NCBI GenBank assembly: GCA_942486035.1
Contig: CALNXK010000167.1
Location: 1 to 64,000, forward strand
Length of the DNA stretch: 64,000 nt
DNA from: Porites lobata
Lineage: Eukaryota > Cnidaria > Anthozoa > Scleractinia > Poritidae
Direction of reading: 5' to 3'
A program made the position numbers and the translations under genes. The notes below the pieces were generated by a model. The model was given only the letters and a program-made list of their open reading frames with translations. It ran no database searches and had not been told where the DNA came from. Shown here in pieces: positions 12,835 to 24,900 of this stretch. The stretch's first letter is position 1; the number at the start of each line of letters is the position of its first letter.

Positions 12835-12904
12835 ATGGCACGAGTTCTTTCATTCTTGCTGAGTAGTCTAGTGACTGTCTGGCTCTCGTCACAATCAATT
12901 GAAG
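12835..12904 (+). CDS. Exon 1: signal peptide of the ApeC/CUB protein
   Basis: The exon encodes MARVLSFLLS followed by a Val/Leu/Trp-rich core and a small-residue region (SSQSIEG), a textbook secretory signal. It ends at G|GTAAGT in phase 1, so it can be joined to any phase-1 domain exon. The next coding exon is 4.8 kb away. Confidence 0.9.
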
Positions 12905-15900
12905 GTAAGTTCATTCTAACAACACAGATTTTGAGTAGACAGTAGAACAGGCAGTCGTACAGTGACATGTTAAAAAACGGAGCGTACACTTCGGCGTCGT
13001 GGTTGTGGAAATAATTGTAAATGCGGAGGAATAGTAAGAAATGATATATGGTGGAAGTAAGGTGTCAGTTTGTGAAATTATCGGATTTGTCAGGATATTC
13101 TGAAAAGAGCAACATCCAAGAGGCCAACTTGCCATTACTAGCATTACGGAGCAAATTGTCTCTGAAATATTAGCCCAGTTATGCTCTGATGACTGGTGGT
13201 GAGTAACAAGTTTAACAATAAAAAAACAGTGAAAAAGGAATTCTCTATTTTTTTTTTTTACATCATGCTTCAAAAACAGCCTAAACAGTCTCATGTACTG
13301 ATTAAAGATATGTAAGGCATGGGTAAGGAGTCAATTACGTTGAGCATGGAATTGGCTAAAACTCAATGTTACTTACGAGTTCGAATGTTTTGAGGACAAT
13401 CATTCACTGACTATAAGCACGCAGGCCAGGATTAACACAAAGAAGTTTATAGTACTGTACCAAAGGAACATAGTCTTTACAGAGCTTTAAAACACAACAT
13501 CCTCCAACACAAACTTGACTTGAACTTAATTAAAACTAAACAGCCCCTGCCAATAATAACAAACTATCACTTGAACTTCAGATATCTTACGGCTTCGGTA
13601 AACTTGTAAACACAGAACGTGACTTGAACTTTTAAGTTTTTTTAATAACAAACTCTCCCTTGAACTTCTGTGGTGTCATTTCGTGAAATAGCCGAAACCA
13701 CCCCGTACTAAGAAGATTCTAGTCCTAGGGACAAGTACAACCGTTGCATGTAAACTGAATACAGAAAACATATGGCGCTAGGATGATCCGCCCTGTAGGA
13801 TCTTCCTGGTACTAGGATCTTCCTCCCTCCATGTAAACAGCACCTTAGAGTGTCCTCTTATTTGACGAGTCACACAGGTGAGTCGGTTTAAACCCCGTGA
13901 AAGCCAAAATAATAATTCTTTCTTCCTCGAAAAAGTTAAAGAATAAATCAAAGAAATCGAAGTGATCTCGAGATAACTAGAACAAATAATCCGGCTCTCA
14001 CTTCGTCAAATAGTCGAACTGAAACCGAAAACCAACAGAATTTCCGTGCCCAATCTTGTCCCAAAAAAAGCAACTTTGGGACATTCCTGAACGTCGCGAA
14101 TCCTTTACTTCGCGATGCGTGGAAGTAATTAAAAGTTTAAAAACGTTTTGTACGCACGCTTAATATTAGCTGAAAGGCAGCTGAAAAGCTTACCTTGTGC
14201 TCCAGCGATCATTTTGAACATTGCAGTTAAAATTTGTAGATAAAAGTCGCTGATGATAAAAGGCTAACTAAATTATCATCTATTTATATTTCTACACCGA
14301 TCCAAAGGAGGCGATTTGCTTCGCCAGACCTCCAACAGTTTGTTTATAAAATAATTTAGCACGTTTTCAATGGAACAATATATTACTAACAACTCATTAA
14401 TTTACTCATATCGTAATTTTATACTTCTCTTTAAGACACACGACTATATTTGAGCGAATTAAAACCTCTCCCTCGAAAAGGTCACTATTATTGAGTGTTC
14501 CCGCATTCCGTTTTAATTGCGGATTTTGACATTTGTCTCTGAGGAGCTAATTTGTGCGTATTTTATAACTATGGAATGAGTATGGCGTTTAGCATGTTTA
14601 GCATATTATCAAATATTAGCACTTAGTTGGAAATTTAAATAACTTAGAATATTATTATGACCTTATTAGTCCGACAGCTTGTCTAAACGACTAATGAAAA
14701 CATCAAAGTTAACACACCCTGGCAGACGTTAAAAACATGCTAGGACGATTCTCGGATTTGCAAAAAGACTGCAAAGAACTTCGTTTTAAAACGCTTTGTG
14801 AAGCTTGAAAAAATTTATGCGTTAGCACTTTCTAGCCTCCCGCTCACACGTTCTTAGGGGTTCGTCACGCGTTCCCGCCCCGCTAACGTCTGCTGACTGA
14901 ACAGAGATATAATTGTTCGCAAATATATATTAGCTGGAGATCACATGCAGATTATCGGAGATCCAAACGAAAACTAAGACCTAAAACCTGTAGGGGTGTT
15001 TACATAACACCTGGGCGACTTTCGCGCTGGGGCGGGTTCACTCCGGTTCCCTCCGATCGCTCGACATTTGTTTACATGATACCACCACAAAATGTCATGC
15101 CGGCGCGAGTCGCCCCGGCGCGAGTTCACCCCGGTTGCCGCACCGAGGCGAGAATTTCACTCCGGTACGAGATTTTGCAACGATATCAGGTAAACGCGAA
15201 ACGTCCACCCATTCCCGGGTGAAATCGGTCTGCCGGTAGACTGGAACGAGTAGCGCATGCATGATGTTTGCGATTATAAATCTCAACATGAAGTGTACCT
15301 TCAAAATGACCCAGTCATCATGTGAACGTAATACGAAATCAAAAAGTCATCCCGGTATGAAACTCGCGCCGGTGCGATTTTTCTCATGTGAACACACCCC
15401 GTAAGACCCGTCTTAGTGTTTGCACGGAGCCGGGTAAGTGCCATGCAAATTGTGTGCTCGATTTTTTCTCTCTCGACCTTTTTCTCGACTTTTTTCCCGA
15501 CTTTTTTCTCGACATTTTTTTCGCCTTTTTTCCCAACTGTTCCTCAACTTTTTTAACCGCTGATCACAAACATAAAAGGCTCATTCATCGGTAGAAGTGC
15601 TTAGAGACAAGGCCAGGTTTGATTCTGTATTTTTTTATCGCTGAAAATGTAACACCGTGCAGTTCTCCCCTACCTCGACTTCATTTTTGTCTTTTGTCTT
15701 CGTTGCCGGGGCTGATTACGTGACCTGAATGACAAATATTATCGAAATCGCTTCCGATCCAATCGATCATCAGTTGGGTTATCGGTTAAACATCACAAAA
15801 ATAAGGATGTTTCCTCTTCTGGCCAGGCCACATGAGACCATAGCCAGAAAAATTCATTCTTAAAAAGGGCGAGAAAAACAGCATATTTTTATCGTTAACA

Positions 15901-18900
15901 CCCCGGAGATCACCGAAAACAAGGGAGAAAGTTAAGGGGAGCTGCTGGGTAGGGTGGGGGCACGGTGAAATTGTCTGAGGTTACCGGCTAAAAATCACCC
16001 AATAAATGAATAAATAAGAAAATAAAAAATAAATGAATGAATGAATTTCCAGTACTAGCGAGGCACTCGAAAATTTTGCGTTTTAATTTCAGAAAAAATA
16101 TAATAAACAAACCAACGTGCATGTCAGTTCAAAACAAAATGAAGATTGCGTGACAGTGGTGTGTCGAAAGGTCAGCCTTTTTATAGACAAAAGTCCATCT
16201 ACAGCGGAATGCCAATTTTACGATTTTAAGGATAAACAACCAAAATTATCGATAAATCAGGGTAAAGCATATTTTCAGCGTACAATTATACACAGGTAGT
16301 GTATGTCTTTCATCCTTTGGTAAACGTGAAAACTGATATGTCTAGTAGTAGAAGAAGCGGATGGAGCGAATGGTAGTTTTACACCCGGTGTTACAGAATA
16401 AAGTCTTTGAACGGTCGTAAACCGACTTTGTATTTATTTTACGGATTGATTTTGTGGGTCTTAGTTTTCGTAATAACGAAAAGTAAGCGGGGTCTTTGTT
16501 TTCGAAACTACGAAAACTAAGACCCCTCAATTTATGACCTAAAACTCCATGGAAAGGATCGGACAGAAAATAATTTGACAGATTAGATCTACTTCGGGTA
16601 ATTTGACTTCATACCTCGTCAAATTCAATTTTAAGGGGTCTTAGTTTTCGTAACACCCGATCCAATCGGCGCTGTTGCAGTCAAAGTGCACATAGGTACA
16701 TACATACACACATGCATACATACTTTATTGAAAGGTCAATGGTAGGCAGCCAAAGGCTGATGTGGAGTTTTGCTCCGGACAAGAATGTAGAAAATAAGCG
16801 TTGGTTTTTTGAATATTTCTCTCTGTAAAGGCTGGATTAGATGTCATTTGCTCATAAAGTTGTTGCTTGGGTGATGCAACAGCAGGGTTACCTTACCTTG
16901 CCTTGCCTTCGAGGGCCACTGGGTTATCAGTTGTTAATACTTCCATGTGCTACCCTCGCTAAAGAAAGAGACTATCTATTTATCTTGTAAATGAACAAAA
17001 GGCAGAATTTTTTTCACACTTTATTGTTTTGTAGTAAAGCCGACTTCCGTTCAGCAAATTTAACCTCCGAGGTAATTTTTTTCAATGAGATTGTGAGGGT
17101 AGCCTCTAGTACGAACGCTTGTGGGTTAACTGAGTAGTTTGCTCTAATACTGTAAGGTCTTCCTTCACCTTTCATGTGGGTAGGGGGGGGGAGGGGACTT
17201 TCATGAGACCTTTCTGATCTTTTCTGGAGCTACATGTAAGCCAAACGCGAAATTTCGCAAGTTCCAAAGTGCACTTCCCACATGTTCCCAGATGTGGAAG
17301 TCTGCTGCGATTTGGTCTACGTTTTTTCCGCTCAAATCAGCAGACGTTGGTACTTTCATGCTTCGGTTATTTTACATTAAAGCTATATTATAATAATACA
17401 AACGCAATGTTTACGGAACAAGAAAAATGACTCAAAAAGAGTTAAATTTACAAGAGAGTATTTGGAATTCCATGTTAATCTGGGTTAAATTGTATGCTAT
17501 TATAAAAGATGACTCTTTTTTAAAAGTCTTTTCAAAAAAGTTCATTTGCGAAGCCATTCGTTATGATATTGGGCAATCTACAAAGGCTTGGATAGAAGTT
17601 TACTTGGCGCTGTTTTAGGCTAAGGCCGTAGCTGAAGTTTGAGCAGTTAGTGTGACAAACGTCTTTGGTATCCTTAATTTTGTGCGTTTGGTTTGACGCC
17701 TTCACTTTCCAGCCGAAGTCACATGGCCTGCAGGGACTTATGGGTTACCAAAAGCAAAGAATGGTTGTCCTGTGTCGCTAAAGACCAACTGGACCACAGG
17801 CTGGCGGTTTGAAGATCTTGAAGATACAAGACCTGGAACTCGTAAATCAAAAAGTTATCATTTGGATACAAAAGTGGGAGTAGATGTTAACCGGACGTTC
17901 TGTATAAAGGCCAAGAACAACGTTTCGACTGAGTGGCCCCAAGGTAAGCTTATTTTCACTGATAAATAAACTGCTTATGAAGGGCTGTTTTCATTTGAGT
18001 GTCCTCGGATTAAAAAATTATTAAAAAGACCCCTTCAACCAGATACAACTGCCTTAGAAAATGCGACCAACTAATCAGACCACGAAGAAGTGCGGGTAAC
18101 CGGTACCCTGGGTACCAGAGGTTTTTTCTCGCGTGCGACGAAGAGCTGAGGAGCTTTCGTCGGCCGCAGGCCGACACGTCTTCGGCCGAAGTCACTTTAA
18201 AGACTTGACCGAAACCGGAAACCGCGCATGAAAAGCCTCTGGCACCCAGCGTAGGTAACCGGCGCCCAGTGTGGTAAAATTGGGGAACGAAAGGGACTGG
18301 CCCACCCTAAAAAGTCAAAATATATTTTTAGGGATGCGGAGAGGGAGACAAAGTCCAATGTTCTTTCCTCTTGAAAAGAGAAAAACGGCTTAAGGTGTTT
18401 CCCTAAGAATCTAACAAAATAATGGACAGCGAACTTTAAAACCACAAAAGTACAAGTGTGTGATAACGCAAAAATCCGTCTTATAGCAATTCAGGAATGG
18501 TTTTTTCCATTTACCGTTGATTAGTTGATATAGAGGTAATAGACCATTCTCGCCCATGCAAGGGAATCCAAGGAAGTCTTGGATTCTGGATCCGCGCCGT
18601 GGATTCCGAATTCCAGGTACTGGATTCCAGTCTTTGTCAGTGGAACTTCGATTCTGGATTCCAACCGTTAGTGAGATTCAGGACTCCACAAGCAAAATCC
18701 GCATTTCCCTACATAGGGCAAACCGTTAGCGCCAACCAGAGACATTCGCAGGCACTTTAATCAGTTAATGTGACTTTTACCAGATGCATGAGGAATTGAG
18801 GCTCTGTTTCTGTCATGTAAGACCGCCAAAATCAGTACCAAAAAATTAGGATGAGTTCTTCTTTCTAATACGCCATTGGCTGAAAAAATGGCGCGATCTT

Positions 18901-21900
18901 ATAAAAGATGGCGTCACTCGCAAAGCGTAGCAATCCAAAATTGGCAAAATACAATCTGAGGGCACTTCCAAATTCCAAACTTATGTGTCAGGCTATTTCT
19001 CTTTTCGTCCACAGTCTTGAGCAGTTCGGGTCAAATTGATCAATTTTCATATCTGCTTTTTTTAGGTCAGTACTGCATTTTTAAGAAAGGAAATTGCCCC
19101 AAGGGATTAAAGAAAGGGTATGTCTTTTGGGACGATGAGGATGACAAGAACATCAACAAGAAAGGAGGGACACTTCCTGACGGCATATACGACAAAGACA
19201 CTTTGGTCTACTACTGCTGCAGAACAGATGGTGACAAATATACACCCATCTCCCTCCCCGTCATAAGTCCTTTCTATCTTAAGGCGTTCAATACGCCAGA
19301 GTGTCAACGAGTTAAAGGCGCAATTGCTACGAAGGAGTTTATACGATTTGACACTGAAGATACCAGAAATAAAGATCGACAGAACGGAAGCTATCCTTAT
19401 GGCGCGGGAATTGCGAATCATCTACTTCTCTACTGTTATTATGAAAGTAGGTAATAAAGCTTTTTTTTCCTAATTTAAGTGTCACCATCTGTAGTAATTC
19501 GTCTAATTCAGTTAAGATACTTAAACTACTTTTCAACGAGTTAAAACTGAAGTCACATCAAAGCCAATCAAATTCGCGGTAAACATAGTGACATCTACCT
19601 GTGCCTACGAATTATCAAAGATATCGTAAATTATCTAATAAACCCCCACTCTCAAATACACTCCTCTTATTTAATAAACGCCCTCCCCCCCGCCCACGCT
19701 GTTAAGTTTGTATTAAACGCCCCTATCGAATAAACGCACCCCCACCCCCCCCCCCGTGAAAATTGCTCCAAAATACTAAGAAATGGCGATCCTCTTGGTG
19801 CGCTAAAATTAAATAAACGCCCCGGGCGTATAATTTACGGTAAACCCAACATTGTACATTTATGAAGTCTGCTTACATTTAGATGAAAAGAAGTTTCAAT
19901 ACATTGGACACAAACAAAATAACAACAACAACTGCAGTTTCTGTTTAAGGCCTTCGAGCAAAGTTTGTTCGTTTGTTTGTTTGTTTGTTTGTTTTAATTT
20001 AACATCGGTAACACGCTTTTTGAGGCGCCTTAGTCTAGACCCTTGAGTTTGTTTTCTCAGGTTGTCAGTTCACATACAGCTTGAACGGAATTCGAGATGA
20101 ACAGATAGAATTCACTTCTCCCAAGTTTTACGACGATGGGTATCCCCTTTCTCAGAAATGCACGTGGCGATTTGCTGCCCCAGAGAAAAAGGAGGTCCAC
20201 ATAGAGTTTCTTGAAATGGACATCGAAAATGGTGACGTTATTAAGATTTACAAAAACTGGAAAAGCGATGGATCAGTATGGGCGATTGACAATAAAAATC
20301 CTCCTAAGGTTGAAGGCTATGGAAGTGCAAGATTTCTTTTAATGGAGTTTCAGTCTAGAAAACCTGATTCTTCAAAGAAGAAATCTAAAGGTTTTCGTGG
20401 CGTCTTTAAAGTTAAAGGTGGTGGAGGTAAGATTCAAATTGCTTGAGCTCGTTCTTTGTTTGTTTCGCCATCTTGTGTCGAAGGAGAACAAGCAAAAGAG
20501 CCTGGAAATGAGAAATGTTTTGCGACACGCCCGACACGCACTCATCTTTCTGACGTCATAGTCAGCAACATATTCCTTCAACAGAGAGGTTACCCGCCAG
20601 GTCTGGGCAAACCGGTGCCTCCCACCGGTTTGTTGTTTGTTGTCGGTGATCAGATCGCCTCTTGTGCTTAACAATCATCTACAGAACGTATTCACTCACG
20701 TGGCCAGCATCTATGCAAATTTATGGGAACAAGAGAAATTTTTTACATAAGAAGAGTCTAACTCCCACAGGATTTGTTTGGAAAACCAATATGGCCGCCG
20801 TGACGTCATGTGAATACGCTCCATAATCATAGATCCAATGCAAAAATGGCTGCCAGATTAATATTCTTTTGCTTGAATTAAAACTAGCCTGACTAGCCTC
20901 GTTCTCCAGTACAAAATTCAAAAGAATACATTATCTCAAGCGAGGCTAGTCAGGCCAATCTTAATTTAAACAAAAGAATATCAATCCGGCAGCCATTTTT
21001 GCATTAGGTCTATTAGTCCCAACTATGCAAAGGTCACTCACAGTCCGTTTTCTACAATCTAATATGGGTTTAATCCTTCAGGTTTCACTAATCAGTTTTT
21101 TTCACGCGCAGCATGAAATAAAAGAGCAATTATATTTACTATTTTTGACAGCCTGTGATCATGCCTTTCTATATTTCTGACGGCATCGGGAAGGAGGAAA
21201 ATTCTTTGTTCTCTTTCTCAAACAAGAGTTTTAAATAACCCTGATTGTAGGCTACATCAGATGCCCCTTTTTGCATAGTCACACACTGTATAAGAAAATA
21301 TATCAGGAGGTTTAAGCAACGACGACGGTGACGTCAACGAGAACGACTTTGCACATGCATCACGCTTTCTTGAACATTTCTTTGCCGTCGTTGCTCGACT
21401 ACGACGTGAAACGTTTTAATTTCACGTTTTGTGGAGTACGTGACCGCAAGACAATGACTTTCTTTTTCTTTTCCTGAACTTTGATACAGTCCTTTAGAAT
21501 TCAACTACAGAAAAATTTGCCATCATTTGACGAATTGAACGATGTAAAATAAGCACAATAAAGTTTTCAGCAGCGCAAATTCACTTTTTAAGTGACGTTT
21601 TCGTTGCCTTGGCCGTCGTTGTTACTTAAGCTCCGCAATATATAGTTATTGTCAGACACGTCCATAAACGCTCACTTCTCGATTGTGTTAGAGATTCCGT
21701 TCAATCTTAAGCTTCTTTGTGTTCACGCCATTTTAGAGTTGCCTCCTTCGGGTGTCGAGTGGCCTTCCGGGACTTTCGGGATCCCTCGTCCCAGGCTCGG
21801 ATGTCCTCGCTCAAAGAACGTCACGTGGTCTACTGGCTGGCGATTTCAGGACACGGAAGACGTATACCCCAACAACTATCATTCACAGAATTTTCACATG

Positions 21901-24900
21901 AACTCATCAGTCATGAAAGATGACGTAAACAGAACCTTCTGCATAGCTACAGAAAATATTGGGAAAAAGTCTTGGCCTAAGGGTAAGGCATCAATTTTAG
22001 TCTGCGAACAAGTTTTCCAGTGAAAAATCGCAAGAATGCGGCGCGCAACTATGAAGCGAGGCTTTCACTAGGCTCGATTACCAGCCACTGTTCAAGAAAC
22101 GAGCCTGCGCTCGAGAGAGCGGCGGAAATCGAGCCTAGGTTTTCACGAATCAATCATGGATGATCTTCCATTTAATTTCCAATAAAGACAGTTTTCTGTA
22201 GGACTATTTGTCTTTCATTTGCTCACCAAAAAAACGTGAAATAGAGCATGGAAAGAATGGACTCAGTTGAAGTTTATATTTTAAAGTTACTGCCTTCATG
22301 TACAGCTCTGTGTGCAGTATGAAAATATCACCCCACATGATATTGTCTCAGTCTAGGATTTCCTCCAATAATTCCGTTATTCCTGTTATGGCTAGCTTCA
22401 ATTCTCATGTAAATTCTAATGTTTATTGCATTTATTTTTATCTCATTTTAGGTCAATACTGCATCTACAAAAGGGGCACATGTCCAAAAGGACTCACAGA
22501 GGGATACATATTTTTTGATGACGAAAATCGCAAAAACCTAAACAAAATGGGAGGGGTACTACCGGACGGAGAATACACCAAGGATACCAAGCTTTTCTAC
22601 TGCTGTAGAACAGATGGAGACAAAGCAGAGCCTATCTCTCTACCCATTAGTAGTCCCTTTTACCTTTTGGCGTACAACAATTCCGAATGTCAGCAAGTAA
22701 ATGGAGCGCTTGCTACAAAGGAGTTTATACGATTTGACAACGAGGACACAGGAAACAAGGACGCCAAGGGTGGGACGTATCCGCACGCGTACGGAAACTT
22801 AATAATCTCTTATTGTTACTATGAAGGTTAGTTTGGTAATAGCCTGGAAGCAAGCTCTTTGGGGCGCTCTGGTGGCAGGGCGGGAAAAGGACGGAGAGCT
22901 TGTAACTACGGCTCTGGAATTTGAATTCCTCCTCCAATTCCCCGGGGGCTCCCCGTCGGCTGAAGTGTCAGATTTCCACCAATCAGTGCAAAGCGGAAAC
23001 GAGAGTGAATGTAAACAAACATTGAAAAACACGTGAGAGATCATTACTAATGTCATCTCCGCCAATCAGCATTTCGAATTGACGTTGTTGCAAGCTCTCC
23101 TTTCCTTTCCTGCCTCGCCGCCAGAGCGCCCCGGAGAGCTTTCTCGCAGGCTAGTATGGTAACCAAGGGCACTTAAACGCTGAGCAATGTTTTTGCATCT
23201 TGTCATGCAGTGTCCGTTTCGCCACTTAAGAAACGATATGGGGACTGGTGCCGTAATGCGTCCCGCAATTGTCTCTGGGGTCGCTACTGGGGACGCGCCG
23301 GTCAGCTGATGGCTTCTTGTTTCTTAACCCTTTCACTGCCAAGTGTGGCCAAAGGCAAGTTTCGACCAAATTTCCAAATTTCATTTTCCAAAATTGTAGC
23401 ATCATCTGAGAGTACAGGCAAAGAGCTTTCATTTGAATGGTCACATCATAGGATTTCGTCCACAGACTCAAAAGTTAGAGTCACCTTACAAAACTCCATC
23501 AAACACTCTGGCAGTGAAAGGATTAAATGGGGAATTACAAAACAAATTTTAGAAACGGCACGTTGCCCAGGGCAAAAAATCTTGCAACAAGCAAAATTGC
23601 ATCTCACGTTTTCTTAAGTTACACAGAGGAAAATCTCCGATTATCATGAGCATGATCTATATCATTATTGTTTCAATCCTTAGCTTGTCATTTCACCGTC
23701 AGCGCGACATCCCAGGAGTTTATGTCTCCAAGTTACGCTACCGGTGGTTACCCTAGTTCTCAGCTTTGCACGTGGCGGTTCCTGGTACAAGAGAGCAATC
23801 CTCCAACTGAGCAGGTTTTAATCAAATTCCCGGAGTTCAACCTTCAAAAGGGCGGAGACGGAGATGTTGTAAAGATTTACAGCGGATGGGATGAGAAAGC
23901 CCCTCTTCTTGCAGAGTTCAGCGGGGATAGACCTCCACCAGCGAAGGGCGTGGCATTTAAGTCTCCTGTAGTTTTTCTGGTGTTTAGATCCGATTCTCGT
24001 GGAAAATCAAAGGGCTTTCGTGGACTGTTCGTCAACCAGCGTGAGTTTAAAGGGTTTTATGTAGTAAAGGACGCACTTAGGTATGAGTGTCTCGTTCGAA
24101 CAGCAGTGACTATCAATGAGGAGGCAGTGTGGCCGATTGACCAGTGGACTCGCAATCCGGTGGTCCAGGGTTCTCGTCGCCACTTGCTGGTTTTATTCTC
24201 GGCAAGAGAACATTTCTCGGTGGTCCCGAGTTCAAATCCTTGGCCACACTTGTAAATAGACAGCTGGTCGCCTACTGCTAGTTGGGGTTTTTAACCCTGT
24301 TGCGTTCTCTGTGCATTGTTTGTTTCTAATTATGTTTTTCTCTTTTTGTAGCTTACGACGCAACAGCTGTACCTAAACACCCTATTACCCTTCCTTATAC
24401 TTCGACGATTAAGCCAAGTAAGAACACTTTTGTAAACCTAGTTCCTGTGTGCTACTGGCACGGGTTACTATATCTAGTATACTTTTACAAGGCTACGCAT
24501 AACATGATTCACTTAGATCCGTCTGTTGTTCCCTTCGTGACCCGGACACTCCAAGGAGCTTCAAAAGTATTTGCCTGAAATGTAACACAGCCAGGTTTTT
24601 AGACCAGGAAATTAGCTGCTGCATGTGATTTAAATTGCTACTTTTATATCTATTTATTTTTTGGGTCCGCAGTAATTGGCTTTAGATGTTGCGGTGTCCC
24701 TGCCCTAATATTTTGTTTGCATATCCACGGTGTTTTTTTTTTTTTTTTGTATTCTTCAGGGCAAAGCTAATAAAATAAAAAATAAAATGGTAACGTCCGG
24801 AACTTTTAACAACCCGTAAGTGACCGCTACGTTTCTGGGAAACTGCCCACCTACCCCTCCCCTAAGCCAACATTTTGCCCTGAGTGAGAAGTAAGTGTTA

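Larger units (their letters stand above)
12905..17712. other. Intron 1 of the ApeC/CUB gene (4.8 kb)
   Basis: No coding exon was recognised. It contains repeat debris: a fragment with TGTAAAC-type ends at about 13660-13860, a probable inverted-repeat element at about 14995-15405, a short TCTCGACTTTTTT tandem stretch at about 15470-15545 and a palindrome at 16455-16527. The short ORFs at 16117-16299 and 17427-17618 show no recognisable domain. Confidence 0.7.
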
